From assembly GCF_003073135.1 (NCBI RefSeq), contig NZ_PGDQ01000007.1:182634-246633 (forward strand): a stretch of DNA of 64,000 nt, read 5' to 3'. The notes beneath the pieces were generated by a model that was not told where the DNA came from, searched no databases, and was given only the letters and a program-made list of their open reading frames with translations. This document shows, in pieces, positions 15,866 through 27,101 of this stretch (position 1 is its first letter; each line of letters begins with the position of its first letter). Position numbers and translations under genes: made by a program. This DNA comes from Euzebya rosea. Lineage in GTDB: Bacteria; Actinomycetota; Nitriliruptoria; Euzebyales; Euzebyaceae.

Positions 15866-16795
15866 TCAGCTCGTCGGCGCGGCGATGACGTGCACCCGCC
15901 GGGAGGTGTCGAGGTGCAGCAGGCCGCTGCGCGTGACCCCCTCGGCGGACGCGTCGTCCAGCAACGACTCGAGGGCAGCCATGTCCTCGGGGTCGAGGTG
16001 GTCCCCGAGGACGGCGTGGAACCGACGCAGGTGACCGGCGAACAGCCGTCGGGACGGGACGTCCAGCGGACGCTCGAAGCGAAGGCGCACGTCACGCACC
16101 GCCACGACGTCCAGCCCAGCAGCCCGGGCCAGGGCGTCGACGTCACCGTTGACCGTGGCGTCGTCCGGAACGTCCTCGTGCCCGTGGCCGTGTCGCAGCC
16201 ACGCGGTGACGGCGGCCTCCAACCGCTCGGCCAGCCCGGGAGGGCCCACCTGAAGGTCCTCGGGAAGGTCCTCGGGCAGGAACGTCATCGGGTCACCGAA
16301 GTCCACCGCCACGAGGTATCCGCCGGGCTCCAGCAGGTCGGCGAGGGTTCGCACGGCCTCGGTGCCGTCGCCCAGGTGGTGCAGCACCATCGAGACCCAC
16401 ACCAGGTCGAAGCGGCCGAGGTCCGTCAGGTCGGCTGGAAGGCGTCGTTCGACGGTGGTCAGGCGACCGGCCAGCCCGAGGTCGGCTGCCCGCCGTTCGG
16501 CTCGGGCGAGCAGGCCCGCGCCCGCATCAACCGCCACGGCTGACGCCGCCGGCCAGCGCTGGAGCATGGCGATGCTGCCGACCCCCGGTCCCGAGCCGAC
16601 GTCGAGGATCCGTCCTGGGGGCCGCCCTCGGTCCTGCAGCAGGCCGTCGACCCAGCCGAGGATGTCCTCGAGCATCGGGGCGACGACGGTCCCCTCCTCC
16701 TCCAGGGTCTCGCCCATGGCGTCCCAGTCGATGTCCTCGTGGTCGTGGTGGTGCCCGTGGGCGTGCTCAGCGTGCTGGTGCGTTGAGTTGGTCAT
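15866..16795 (-). CDS. Class I SAM-dependent methyltransferase with His-rich N-terminus
   Basis: The 309-residue protein has motif I ILDVGSGPGVGS near residue 70, an acidic end of strand two (AVDAGAG), and FDLVWVSMVLHHLGDG, a typical class I methyltransferase core. The first 22 residues are packed with His and Asp, which could bind a metal ion. Substrate cannot be read from the sequence. The gene diverges from an XRE-cupin regulator with only 47 bases between starts, so the regulator may control it. It converges with the PBP gene, 15 bases apart. Confidence 0.8.
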   Translation of the reverse strand: MTNSTHQHAEHAHGHHHDHEDIDWDAMGETLEEEGTVVAPMLEDILGWVDGLLQDRGRPPGRILDVGSGPGVGSIAMLQRWPAASAVAVDAGAGLLARAERRAADLGLAGRLTTVERRLPADLTDLGRFDLVWVSMVLHHLGDGTEAVRTLADLLEPGGYLVAVDFGDPMTFLPEDLPEDLQVGPPGLAERLEAAVTAWLRHGHGHEDVPDDATVNGDVDALARAAGLDVVAVRDVRLRFERPLDVPSRRLFAGHLRRFHAVLGDHLDPEDMAALESLLDDASAEGVTRSGLLHLDTSRRVHVIAAPTS

Positions 16796-16842
16796 GCATG
16801 GACCGTATGCATCCCAGTCGCCACCGGCATAGACTCTTGCCG

Positions 16843-17427
16843 ATGACGCAAGACGAGGGACACCACAACGGCGGCGTCGGGGTCGAGGACGCGGTCCGTC
16901 AGCGACTCCGCAGCCTGCGCCTGGCGCGTGGGTGGTCGCTGGACGAGCTCGGCCGTCGCGCGCACATGGGGGCCTCGACGATCAGCCGCATCGAGACGGG
17001 CCACCGACGGCTTGCCCTGGACCATCTGGTGGCGCTCGCCAACGCCCTGGACTCCTCCGTCGACGACCTGCTCGCCGGCCCCGACCTCGAGGACGTCGTG
17101 ATCCGTCCCCAGCGGGACGAGCACCGCGGGATCATCCGCTGGCCCCTGTCACGCCCCGACGACCCCAGCGGTCGGCAGGTGGTGAAGATCCGCTATCCCG
17201 AGGTGACCAGTCCGCAGGAGCCGAGGGTGCACCCCGGCTACGACTGGTTCACGGTGCTCGAGGGAACGGCGCGGCTGCTCCTGGGGCAGCGCGAGATCCT
17301 CGTGCGGGAGGGTCAAGCGGCGTCCTTCGACACGATGACCCCACATGCGTTCGGCGGAGCAGGTGGACCGGTGGAGATGCTCATGATCTTCGATCGGCAC
17401 GGGGAGCGAGTCCACCTGGACGAGTAG
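16843..17427 (+). CDS. XRE-family regulator with C-terminal cupin domain
   Basis: The 194-residue protein combines a helix-turn-helix (RLARGWSLDELGRRAHMGASTISRIETG, about residues 25-55) with a cupin barrel (HPGYDWFTVLEGTARLLLG, VREGQAASFDTMTPHAFGG). This layout is common in small-molecule-responsive repressors. The barrel keeps a His and a Glu that could bind metal. I chose the ATG at 16843 since the upstream in-frame codons fall inside the divergent methyltransferase start region. The most likely target is its own promoter and the divergent methyltransferase. Effector unknown. Confidence 0.83.
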   Translation: MTQDEGHHNGGVGVEDAVRQRLRSLRLARGWSLDELGRRAHMGASTISRIETGHRRLALDHLVALANALDSSVDDLLAGPDLEDVVIRPQRDEHRGIIRWPLSRPDDPSGRQVVKIRYPEVTSPQEPRVHPGYDWFTVLEGTARLLLGQREILVREGQAASFDTMTPHAFGGAGGPVEMLMIFDRHGERVHLDE

Positions 17428-17447
17428 GGACAGCCGGCCGAAGGCGC

Positions 17448-18311
17448 CTAGAAGGTCTCGGGCAACGCCCATGGTCGGGGGTAGGCGCCACCGTCGTTGA
17501 GGGCCGCGGCGATCGGACGGATCAGGTCGAACAGTCGTCTGGAGTCCGCCTCGCCGAGGACCGCGTACGGCGGGGCGGCCAAGCGGTCGGTGTGCGCTTC
17601 GATCGCATCCCGGTTGGCGATCCCCTCCTCGGTCAGCTGGCCGTCGGTGTCCATCCACCCACGCGTCCGGAGGCGCGTCTCGGCGGCCGCCCAGGCGTCG
17701 TCGTCCCACATGCGGCTTCGCTGGAGGAACCGTCGCGAAACCCGGTCCTGCCACGTCGCGTAGAGCACCATGGCGTCCACGGGCCCCAGCTCGTGGGTCA
17801 GCAGCACCGCCAGGTGGCCGTCGCCCCGATGCTCCCGCAGGACGGCGGTGACCTGCCACAGGTCGGCGAACGGCATGCCGGTGAGCGGGACCTGGGCGTT
17901 GGCCGCGGCGAGCGATCGGCCGGCGCAGTCGAGGCCCGTCGTGGCACGGCTGGCCAGCTCGATCGCCTCGGCGACCCCGTCGGAGGGGGCCTGGACTCGC
18001 TCGAAGACCTCCTGCACCCCTTCTGCGCGTGCGGTCAGGACCGCGGACGGGGAGGCCTTGTCCCAGGCGGCGGGAAGGGCGTAGTGCAGGACCGCCGGGT
18101 TGAACCCGTAGAACGCCGCGGTGGCCGCGCCCGGCCCGACCGCACCCATCGGCGCCGCCCTGCTGGCCACGTACCCCTCCCCCCTCGGCTCCATGCCCAG
18201 CGCCTCGAGGCGGTCGTGCACCTCCTTGGCGAAGTACATGATGGCGTGCAGGGGTTCGATGACGCCGTGGAGGGCGTGGGCGGACCGGATGGCGGAGGCA
18301 GGGTGGCTCAT
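17448..18311 (-). CDS. SCO6745-family protein, probable HTH fold
   Basis: The 287-residue protein matches the SCO6745-like family found in actinobacteria. Recognisable stretches are the N-terminal HALHGVIEPLHAIMYFAKE, a middle AAFYGFNPAVLHYALPAAW and the C-terminal RGWMDTDGQLTEEGIANRDAIE, which resembles a winged-helix segment. Function is not known; family annotation suggests a DNA-binding fold without proof of regulation. It lies 33 bases downstream of pafA on the same strand and could be co-transcribed with it. Its 3' end is 20 bases from the convergent XRE gene. Confidence 0.78.
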   Translation of the reverse strand: MSHPASAIRSAHALHGVIEPLHAIMYFAKEVHDRLEALGMEPRGEGYVASRAAPMGAVGPGAATAAFYGFNPAVLHYALPAAWDKASPSAVLTARAEGVQEVFERVQAPSDGVAEAIELASRATTGLDCAGRSLAAANAQVPLTGMPFADLWQVTAVLREHRGDGHLAVLLTHELGPVDAMVLYATWQDRVSRRFLQRSRMWDDDAWAAAETRLRTRGWMDTDGQLTEEGIANRDAIEAHTDRLAAPPYAVLGEADSRRLFDLIRPIAAALNDGGAYPRPWALPETF

Positions 18312-18344
18312 GCGTTCGATCCTAGAACCCAGCAGGTGCCGGGG

Positions 18345-19700
18345 TCACATGGACGCGATGAGCTTGGCGACTCGTTCGTCGTCGTGGGTGAACGGGTCCT
18401 TGCACAGCACGGTCCGCTGGGCCTGGTCGTTGAGCTTGAGGTGGACCCAGTCGACGGTGAAGTCACGACGCTTGCGCTTCGCCTCGCGGATGAAGTCGCC
18501 GCGCAGCTTCGCCCGGGTGGTCTGGGGCGGCGTCGACATGGCGGTCTGGATCGTGTGGTCGTCGGTCACCCGGTCGACCTTGTCGTTGCGCTGCAGGACG
18601 TAGTACAGGCCGCGCGTGGTGTTCACGTCGTGGTACTGCAGGTCCAGCATCGCCACGCGTGGGTGGGACAGCGGCAGGTCGTGCTTGCGCCGGTAGTCGT
18701 CGATCAGCTGGTACTTCGTCACCCAGTCGATCTCGCGGGACAGCTTGAGGGGGTCGTCCTCGAGGGTGTCGAGCACACGACCCCACTCCGCCAGCACCTC
18801 GTCGGTGTCCGGGTCGGACCCTGTGGACTGCACGAACTGGGTGACGCGGGCGTGGTACTCCCGCTGGATCTCCAACGCCGACAGCTCGCGCCCGCCGACC
18901 AGCTTGACCCGCCGGGTGCAGGTCATGTCGTGGCTGATCTCGCGGATCGCGCGGATGGGGTTGTCCAGGGACAGGTCACGCATGACCGCCCCGGACTCGA
19001 TCATGCGCAGCACCAGGTCGCAGGTCGCAACCTTCAGCCAGGTGGTGTACTCCCCCATGTTGGAGTCGCCGACGATCACGTGGAGCCGACGGAACCGTTC
19101 GGCGTCGGCGTGCGGTTCGTCACGCGAGTTGATGATCGGCCGGGACCGGGTCGTTGCCGACGACAGCCCCTCCCAGATGTGCTCGGCTCGCTGGGAGATC
19201 GAGTAGACCGCCCCGCGTGGGGTCTGCAGCACCTTCCCGGCCCCGGCGAAGATCTGCCGGCTCACCAGGAACGGGATCAGGGTGTCGGCGAGCTTCTGGA
19301 ACTCGCCGAACCTGGCGACCAGGTAGTTCTCGTGGCTGCCGTAGGAGTTGCCGGCCGAGTCGGTGTTGTTCTTGAACAGGTAGATCGTCCCGGCGATCCC
19401 CTCCTCGTGCAGCCGTTCCTCGGCCTGCTCGACCAGCCCCTCGAGGATCCGCTCGCCCGACTTGTCGTGCGCCACGACCGCCTTGACCGAGTCGCACTCG
19501 GCGGTGGCGTACTCGGGGTGGCTGCCCACGTCGAGGTACAGGCGAGCGCCGTTCTCCAAGAACACGTTGGAGGACCGTCCCCACGAGACGACACGCCGGA
19601 AGAGGTAGCGGGCGACCTCGTCCGGTGACAGCCGCCGCTGACCGCGGAAGGTGCAGGTGACCCCGTACTCGACCTCCAGTCCGAAGATGCGCCGATGCAT
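18345..19700 (-). CDS. pafA: Pup-protein ligase PafA
   Basis: The 451-residue protein starts [16 protein letters not shown], as PafA does. ATP and metal-binding motifs of the glutamine-synthetase-like fold are present: [29 protein letters not shown] and [19 protein letters not shown], plus [15 protein letters not shown]. It joins the C-terminal glutamate of deamidated Pup to target lysines. Assignment as ligase, and not Dop, rests on the N-terminus and the absence of the extra insertion after the first strand that Dop shows. AGGAGG precedes the ATG with good spacing. The 90 bases between it and the upstream Ser/Thr kinase gene may contain a promoter. Confidence 0.95.
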   Translation of the reverse strand: MHRRIFGLEVEYGVTCTFRGQRRLSPDEVARYLFRRVVSWGRSSNVFLENGARLYLDVGSHPEYATAECDSVKAVVAHDKSGERILEGLVEQAEERLHEEGIAGTIYLFKNNTDSAGNSYGSHENYLVARFGEFQKLADTLIPFLVSRQIFAGAGKVLQTPRGAVYSISQRAEHIWEGLSSATTRSRPIINSRDEPHADAERFRRLHVIVGDSNMGEYTTWLKVATCDLVLRMIESGAVMRDLSLDNPIRAIREISHDMTCTRRVKLVGGRELSALEIQREYHARVTQFVQSTGSDPDTDEVLAEWGRVLDTLEDDPLKLSREIDWVTKYQLIDDYRRKHDLPLSHPRVAMLDLQYHDVNTTRGLYYVLQRNDKVDRVTDDHTIQTAMSTPPQTTRAKLRGDFIREAKRKRRDFTVDWVHLKLNDQAQRTVLCKDPFTHDDERVAKLIASM

Positions 19701-19790
19701 GGGATCCTCCTGGCTCGCGGTACCGGCCGTCCCGACCGAATCGTCCCCACTGTAGTGCTGCCGACTCGCCGTCGGGGTCAGCCCGGCCGG

Positions 19791-21653
19791 CTACTGCCCG
19801 GGGTTCTCCGTCTGGGGCGGGATGATGACGAAGGTGTCGAGCGCCATCTGCAGCGCCACCTCGTCGCGGTCGTCGAGGTGCTGGAACTGCACCAGCAGCA
19901 TCACGTCGGAGGTCGGAGGCCAGGCCGCCACGATGGTGTAGTCGGTGTCGGTGCCGCCGCAGTCGACGTAGTCGTCCCGGAACCCGGTGTAGGCCGGGTC
20001 GCTGTAGGGCGACCGGCCCTGGTAGTCGCACTGGGTGGCGAAGCTGAACGCGTCCAGCAACGTCTCGGGTGTGAACGACGTCGCCAGCTGCTCGCTGACG
20101 CCGAAGATCAGCCCGGGCACGTTCCAGCTGCCACGGAAGCCCGCAAGGTCCGGCGCGGCGACGATCTGTCGTCCGATCGGGCTGCCGTCCTCCACCCACG
20201 CGCTGCCGTCGATGTCGGTCCACGGGCGGGGGGCGCTGATCTGGATCGTGCCCGTGTCGTCCATCAACGTCTCGAAGACGTAGTCGGCCGGTTCGTCCTC
20301 CGTGGTCGGGCCGGGCTCGGGTTCGGTGACCGGTGCGGTCGGGGTGACCGAAGGGGTCGGCTCCGGATCGGGGCTGCCACCACCGGACACGGACACGGCG
20401 ACCACGATGCCGACGACGACGGCCAACCCGACGATGCCGCCGATGATCGCCAGGGTGCGGCCGCCACCCGACGAGGGCGGTGCGGGCTGCTGGTAGGCGG
20501 GGCTCGGGCCGGGGCCACGGAAGGGCTGTGGGCCGGTGGGGTGCTGGGGTTGCTGGGGGTAGCCGACGGGCCCGGTCGGCTGACGCGGTGGGGCGGGCTG
20601 GGGTCCCTGCGGCCCGACCGGCAGGTTGTGCGGACCGGACTGTGTGGGGGGCCCCGGCACACCCTGGGGGCCGCTGTGGGTGACCGGCCCCGAGGACTGC
20701 GCTGCCTGCGCGCGGATGTCGTCGATGGACGACGCGAGGTCATCGGTGTTGATCGTCCGGGTGGCGTCACGCGCAGCGGCGGCCTCCTCCTCCCGGATGG
20801 GCAACGGGGTCACCGACAGGCCGAGCTGACGCTGGGCAGTCCGCAGGGCGCGGCCCATCTCGGCTGCCGAGGCGAAGCGGGCCTCGGGGTCCTTGGCCAT
20901 GGACCGCTCGACGATGGCGGCCACGGGGTCGGGGACACCCCGTTCGCGCAGGTTGGGGACGGGTTCGTCCCTGATGCGCGTGAGGGCCGGGACGATCGAC
21001 TCGTCCTCCGGCTTGAGGAACGCCGCCCGGCCGACGAGCAGCTTGTACATCGTCGACCCGAGAGCGTAGATGTCGCTGGGGACACCCGGAGCCTTGGCCT
21101 CCAGCAGCTCGGGGGACACGTGCTCGATCGACGCGGTCAGGCTGGACGTGCCCGTCTCTGGCCCGCCCTTGAGCCGGGCGATGCCGAAGTCACCCAGCTT
21201 GGGCTCGCCGTAGGCGCTGACCAGAACGTTCTCGGGCTTGATGTCCCGGTGCAGGATGCCGGCCTGGTGCGCGGTCTCCAGCGCCCCGCAGACCTTGACC
21301 ATGATCTCCAGCACGTCGGCCCACGGCAGGGTGGTGTCGGACTCCAGGCGGTCGGCCAGCGACCCCTGGTCCATGAAGTCCATCAGGATGTAGGGCTGCC
21401 CGTTGGAGGTGAACCCCGAGTCGTAGACGGTGACGATGTTGGGGTGGCCCGAGAGCATCCCCATGGCCTGGATCTCGCGTTCGAACCGGATCCGTACCTT
21501 GCGGTCCTTGACGGTGCTGGTGACCATCTTGACCGCGACGTCGCGACGCAGGGATTCCTGCCGTGCCTTGTAGACCGTGCCGAAGCCGCCAGCGCCGACC
21601 TCAACGGCGTCTGCGAGGTCTTCGATTCCGAGGTCGATGGGTTCCGGTGCCAT
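19791..21653 (-). CDS. Membrane-anchored Ser/Thr protein kinase (PknB-like)
   Basis: 620 residues. The kinase domain spans about 12-275: glycine loop [11 protein letters not shown], Lys42, HRDIKPEN with catalytic Asp137, DFG at 155-157 and an SPELLE segment in place of APE. A Pro/Gln/Gly-rich linker of about 100 residues follows, then a single membrane helix near residue 410. An extracellular region of about 190 residues contains a Thr/Pro-rich stalk and a globular part with several cysteines. The external domain has no PASTA repeat and resembles nothing I can name. The gene lies between prcA and pafA on the same strand, which is unusual, so phosphorylation of proteasome-pathway proteins is a testable idea. 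Confidence 0.88.
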   Translation of the reverse strand: MAPEPIDLGIEDLADAVEVGAGGFGTVYKARQESLRRDVAVKMVTSTVKDRKVRIRFEREIQAMGMLSGHPNIVTVYDSGFTSNGQPYILMDFMDQGSLADRLESDTTLPWADVLEIMVKVCGALETAHQAGILHRDIKPENVLVSAYGEPKLGDFGIARLKGGPETGTSSLTASIEHVSPELLEAKAPGVPSDIYALGSTMYKLLVGRAAFLKPEDESIVPALTRIRDEPVPNLRERGVPDPVAAIVERSMAKDPEARFASAAEMGRALRTAQRQLGLSVTPLPIREEEAAAARDATRTINTDDLASSIDDIRAQAAQSSGPVTHSGPQGVPGPPTQSGPHNLPVGPQGPQPAPPRQPTGPVGYPQQPQHPTGPQPFRGPGPSPAYQQPAPPSSGGGRTLAIIGGIVGLAVVVGIVVAVSVSGGGSPDPEPTPSVTPTAPVTEPEPGPTTEDEPADYVFETLMDDTGTIQISAPRPWTDIDGSAWVEDGSPIGRQIVAAPDLAGFRGSWNVPGLIFGVSEQLATSFTPETLLDAFSFATQCDYQGRSPYSDPAYTGFRDDYVDCGGTDTDYTIVAAWPPTSDVMLLVQFQHLDDRDEVALQMALDTFVIIPPQTENPGQ

Positions 21654-21721
21654 GAGTTGATCGCAGCGTAGCGGGCAGACGACGGAGATGGGGTGTGCCC
21701 GCCCGAGTCGTCAGACCCTCG

Positions 21722-22396
21722 TCAGGACAACATCCCCGCGATGTCGTCCTCGGAGAGGCGGAAGAACTTGCGGCGCCCGAGCGCGCGGTCCAGGCCGGCC
21801 ACCTCCAGGCGGTCGGCGACCATCTCGCGCTCCTCGACCTCCTGCAGCGCGGCGACGGTGGTGCGCAGGGCCGTGGCCCGGTCCATGCCGGGCTCGAAGC
21901 GGGTCCGGAGCGCCTCGTTGATGGCCTCGGCGCTGCCCCCGATGGCGACGTAGTTCTCCTCGTCGGTGATCGAGCCGTCGTAGAGGATGTGGTACAGCTC
22001 GACGTCGTCCTCGGCGACCTCTGCGACCAGCAGCTCGACCTCCAGCGGCTTGGGCGAGTCGGTGAACGTCGCACCCATGGCGTTTGCGTAGGCGTTGGCC
22101 AGCGCACGGCCGGTGACGTCGTCGCGGCTGTACTGGTAGCCCTTGACGTCGGCCAGGCGAATGCCGGCGACGCGGAGCTGCTCGAACTCGTTGTACTTGC
22201 CGACCGCGGCGAAGGCGATGCGGTCGTAGATCTCCGACACCTTGTGGAGGGTGGCCGAAGGGTTCTCGGCGACGAACAGCAGGCCGTTCTCGGTGGTCAG
22301 GGCGACGACGGACCGGCCGCGGCTGATGCCCTTGCGGGCGAAGTCGGCCTTGTCCTTCATCGCCTGCTCGGGCGAGACGTAGGGCATCATCGGCAT
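21722..22396 (-). CDS. prcA: Proteasome alpha subunit PrcA
   Basis: The 224-residue protein from ATG 22396 starts MPMMPYVSPEQAMKDKADFARKGISRGRSVVAL, the N-terminal gate and H0 helix of actinobacterial PrcA. The rest is the Ntn-hydrolase fold without a catalytic Thr. The C-terminal half contains VAIGGSAEAINEALR. Alpha rings gate access to the beta chamber and bind the tail of Arc. It is 19 bases downstream of prcB. The open frame upstream to 22576 is inside prcB and is not part of the protein. Confidence 0.95.
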   Translation of the reverse strand: MPMMPYVSPEQAMKDKADFARKGISRGRSVVALTTENGLLFVAENPSATLHKVSEIYDRIAFAAVGKYNEFEQLRVAGIRLADVKGYQYSRDDVTGRALANAYANAMGATFTDSPKPLEVELLVAEVAEDDVELYHILYDGSITDEENYVAIGGSAEAINEALRTRFEPGMDRATALRTTVAALQEVEEREMVADRLEVAGLDRALGRRKFFRLSEDDIAGMLS

Positions 22397-22415
22397 GAGG
22401 TGTTGCTCCCGCGGA

Positions 22416-23270
22416 TCAGGGGTTGGCGTTGGGGCGAGGGCTGGTCTCGGCACCGCCGCCGGACAGCCGGCTGCTGCGCGACTCCGCGACCACGCGGGCC
22501 CGCTCGGCGATGTCGTCCTCGTCGCGCTCGACGTACCCGGCGGCGTCGATCTGGGCGACGATGGGGTACACCCCACGGATGGTGTCGGGCCCCCCGGTGG
22601 CCGAGTCCTCGTCCGCGGCGTCCCACAACGACGCGACGGCCAGGTCCACCGCAGCGTCGGCGCTCAACCCGGCCTCCCAGCGCGCCTTCAGCGACGCGCG
22701 GGCGTGCAGGCTGCCGGAGCCGGTCGCGGAGAACCGCTTCTCCTCGTAGCGGCCGCCGGCCACGTCGAAGTCGAAGATCCGCCCCTCGTCCTGCCGGGGG
22801 TCGAAGCCGGCGAACAGGGGAACCACGACGAGTCCCTGCATGGCCAGCGGCAGGTTGCCGCGAACCATGCTGGCCAGCTTGTTGGCCTTGCCCTCCAGGG
22901 AGAGCTCGCTGCCCTCGACCTTCTCGTAGTGCTCCAGCTCGGTGGCGAAGATCTTCGCCAGCTCGATGGCGGGGCCTGCCGAGCCGGAGATGCCGACGGC
23001 CGACAGCCGGTCGGTCTGGAAGATCTTGCGCATGTCGCGCTTGGAGATCAGGTTGCCGGCGGTGGCACGCCGGTCGCCGGCGATGATCACCCCACCGGCG
23101 TAGGTGGTGGCCACGATCGTCGTGCCCTCGACATGTGCGGGCATCGAGTGCACGTCACCCATCTGGGGCATCGCCTCCGGGACGGCCTGGCGCAGCAGTG
23201 CGCTGAAGCTCGGCGCGGTGTAGTCGAACGGGTCCACGATGAAGGGGCGCAGGGGATGGCGGTCCGTCAT
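22416..23270 (-). CDS. prcB: Proteasome beta subunit PrcB
   Basis: The 284-residue precursor has a 49-residue propeptide ending HVEG, followed by Thr50 in TTIVATTYAGGVIIAGDRRAT, the N-terminal nucleophile revealed by self-cleavage. The catalytic Lys is in the NLISKRDMRKIF stretch. SGSAGPAIELAKIF and TGSGSLHARASLK are further core elements. Beta subunits form the inner rings that hydrolyse peptides. The start codon lies 83 bases downstream of pup, across a strong hairpin. Sequence, length and neighbours all agree. Confidence 0.96.
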   Translation of the reverse strand: MTDRHPLRPFIVDPFDYTAPSFSALLRQAVPEAMPQMGDVHSMPAHVEGTTIVATTYAGGVIIAGDRRATAGNLISKRDMRKIFQTDRLSAVGISGSAGPAIELAKIFATELEHYEKVEGSELSLEGKANKLASMVRGNLPLAMQGLVVVPLFAGFDPRQDEGRIFDFDVAGGRYEEKRFSATGSGSLHARASLKARWEAGLSADAAVDLAVASLWDAADEDSATGGPDTIRGVYPIVAQIDAAGYVERDEDDIAERARVVAESRSSRLSGGGAETSPRPNANP

Positions 23271-23310
23271 AGGCGGCCGACGCTACACCACGGTCCGTCG
23301 CCTGACCGCG

Positions 23311-23346
23311 CACCCCGGCCCGGGACAACGCCGTCGGGCCGGGGTG
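23311..23346 (-). promoter_or_regulatory. Strong hairpin between pup and prcB
   Basis: CACCCCGGCCCG (23311-23322) and CGGGCCGGGGTG (23335-23346) form a perfect 12-bp stem with a 12-base loop. On the minus strand it begins eight bases after the pup stop and ends 40 bases before prcB. No T-run follows, so it may act as an attenuator or as an RNA-processing and stability element. Any of these would allow much more Pup than proteasome core to be made from one transcript. The function is inferred from position. Confidence 0.5.
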
Positions 23347-23353
23347 CCCTCCC

Positions 23354-23542
23354 CTACTGGCCGCCCTTCTGGACGTAGTTCTTGACGAACTCCTCGGCGT
23401 TCTCCTCGAGCACCCCGTCGATCTCGTCGAGCAGGTCGTCCACGTCGGAGGTGTCGACCTCGGTCGCCTCGGTCTCGACCTTGGCGTCCTGCTCCTCGGT
23501 CTGCTTGCCCTTCTGCTTGCGGACCTGTCCACCGTCGCTCAT
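23354..23542 (-). CDS. pup: Prokaryotic ubiquitin-like protein Pup
   Basis: 62 residues, close to the 64 of Mycobacterium tuberculosis Pup. The protein is acidic and probably disordered, with a central helix-forming segment DVDDLLDEIDGVLEENAEEF that binds the Arc coiled coil, and the C-terminus VKNYVQKGGQ. The final Gln means Dop must deamidate it before PafA can attach it. The unfolded N-terminal part, rich in Lys, Gln and Glu, is what threads into the ATPase. A GAGGAGG ribosome-binding site sits directly upstream. Confidence 0.97.
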   Translation of the reverse strand: MSDGGQVRKQKGKQTEEQDAKVETEATEVDTSDVDDLLDEIDGVLEENAEEFVKNYVQKGGQ

Positions 23543-23594
23543 GGGTGCCTCCTCGGGGGATTCGTCGTTGTCCCGAGTCTACCGGGGTCGTGGG

Positions 23595-25517
<1,923 letters not shown>

Positions 25518-25539
25518 GTCCGTGATCGTCCTTCGTGGA

Positions 25540-27039
25540 TCAGCTGCGGATGGCATCCAGCAGCTGCCGAGCGGTGTCGCACCGATCGATCAGGGCGCCG
25601 ACGACCGCTTCGGTTCCGCGGGAGGGGTCCATCATGGGCACGCGCTGCAGGGTCTCGCCGCCCACGTCGAAGATCATGGAGTCCCACCCGGCCGCCGTGA
25701 CGCTGTCGCGGAACTTCTCCAGGCAGCGGCCGCGGAAGTACGCCCGGGTGTCCGACGGCGGCGCCGTCATCGCCCGCTGCACCTCGTGCTCCTCCACCAT
25801 CGTCTCGATGCGGCCCCCGGCGACGAGCTTGTTGTACAGGCCCTTGTCTCGACGCACGTCGTGGTACTGGATGTCGATGAGCTTGAGCTTCTCGTCGTCC
25901 CAGTCCAGGCCGTCCCGGTCGACGTAGCGCTGCATGATCCGGTACTTGGTCACCCAGTCGACGACGCCGTCGAGGCCCATGGGGTCGGCCTCCAGCTGCG
26001 TCAGGAGCCGCTCCCACGTGGCCATGAGGTCGGCCGCCCAGTCGGGGGCGTCGCGCTGGTCGGCCCACTTCCGGGCCCACTCGAGGTAGTGCCACTGCAG
26101 CTCGATGGGGCGCACCCGGCGGCCGTCCTTGAGCGCGATGGTCTTCGCGCACGTCAGGTCGTGGCTGACCTCGTGGAGGGTCTTCACCGGGTTGGCGACC
26201 GAGAGCGCATCGGGCAGGAACCCGTCCTCCACCATCGACAGGACCAGCGCGGTGGACCCCAGCTTCAGGTAGGTGCAGACCTCGCTCATGTTGGCGTCGC
26301 CGATGATGACGTGCAGGCGCCGGAAGCGGTCGGGATCGGCGTGCGGTTCGTCGCGGGTGTTGATGATCGGCCGCTTGAGCGTGGTCTCCAGGCCGACCTC
26401 GACCTCGAAGAAGTCGGCGCGCTGGGTGACCTGGTAGTCCACCTCGGCCGAGGGGAACTCGCTGCCGACGCGCCCGGCACCGACGAGCGGCTGGCGGGAG
26501 ACGAAGAAGGGCGTCAGCTGGCGCACGATCTCGCCGAACGGGGTGGCCCGGTCGACGATGTAGTTCTCGTGCATGCCGTAGGCGGCGCCCTTGCCGTCGG
26601 TGTTGTTCTTGGTGATCAGGATGCGGCCCGGCTGGCGGTCGTCGTGCCCGGGCAGCAGCGGCGCCGCACGGCTGGCGGCGATCTCGAGGATCCGTTCGCC
26701 CGCCTTGTCCCACACCACCGCGTCACGCGGGTTGGACACCTCCGGTGAGGAGTACTCGGGGTGGGCGTGGTCGACGTAGAAGCGGGCGCCGTTGGTCAGG
26801 ATCGAGTTGGCCAGCCCGATGTCGTCCTCGGGCGCCGGTTCGTGGGCGCCCGGCTGGGCGAACCCGCGGGCGTCGCGCAGCGGATCCTCGTCCTCGTAGT
26901 CCCACCGGGCACGGTTGCGGCCGTCCGCCGAGTAGGCGTTGACCACCAGCGAGGAGGCCAGCACGGGGTTGAACTCGGGTCGGCCCACCACGGTGATGCC
27001 GAACTCGGTTTCGGTGCCGAGGTACTTGGTGATCGCCAT
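25540..27039 (-). CDS. dop: Pup deamidase/depupylase Dop
   Basis: The 499-residue protein starts MAITKYLGTETEFGITVVG, the Dop form of this glutamine-synthetase-like family. A longer insert follows the first strand, up to FYVDHAHPEYSSPE, including the region corresponding to the Dop loop missing in PafA. KNNTDGKGAAYGMHENYIV and RRLHVIIGDANMSE are the other nucleotide and metal-binding motifs. Dop converts the C-terminal Gln of Pup to Glu and removes Pup from targets. The gene is preceded by a long hairpin that ends the upstream secreted-protein gene, so it likely has its own promoter. Confidence 0.95.
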   Translation of the reverse strand: MAITKYLGTETEFGITVVGRPEFNPVLASSLVVNAYSADGRNRARWDYEDEDPLRDARGFAQPGAHEPAPEDDIGLANSILTNGARFYVDHAHPEYSSPEVSNPRDAVVWDKAGERILEIAASRAAPLLPGHDDRQPGRILITKNNTDGKGAAYGMHENYIVDRATPFGEIVRQLTPFFVSRQPLVGAGRVGSEFPSAEVDYQVTQRADFFEVEVGLETTLKRPIINTRDEPHADPDRFRRLHVIIGDANMSEVCTYLKLGSTALVLSMVEDGFLPDALSVANPVKTLHEVSHDLTCAKTIALKDGRRVRPIELQWHYLEWARKWADQRDAPDWAADLMATWERLLTQLEADPMGLDGVVDWVTKYRIMQRYVDRDGLDWDDEKLKLIDIQYHDVRRDKGLYNKLVAGGRIETMVEEHEVQRAMTAPPSDTRAYFRGRCLEKFRDSVTAAGWDSMIFDVGGETLQRVPMMDPSRGTEAVVGALIDRCDTARQLLDAIRS

Positions 27040-27054
27040 GTGGCCGCCAGCCTA

Positions 27055-27091
27055 CCGGCGGGACGCCCCCGGTTCGGGGCGGTCCCGCCGG
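27055..27091 (-). terminator. Long GC-rich terminator-like hairpin upstream of dop
   Basis: CCGGCGGGAC (27055-27064) pairs with GTCCCGCCGG (27082-27091), and an inner CCCCG/CGGGG stem closes a GTT loop. The total is about 15 base pairs. It starts 11 bases after the stop of the minus-strand secreted-protein gene and ends 16 bases before the dop start. It probably terminates the upstream transcript, although no T-run is present. Confidence 0.6.
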
Positions 27092-27101
27092 TCGTGGCGG
27101 A

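Noticed and set aside
15379..16146. Minus-strand frame with a long polyglycine run
   Set aside because: It is antisense to the polyproline tail of the PBP and the methyltransferase; no start or family match.
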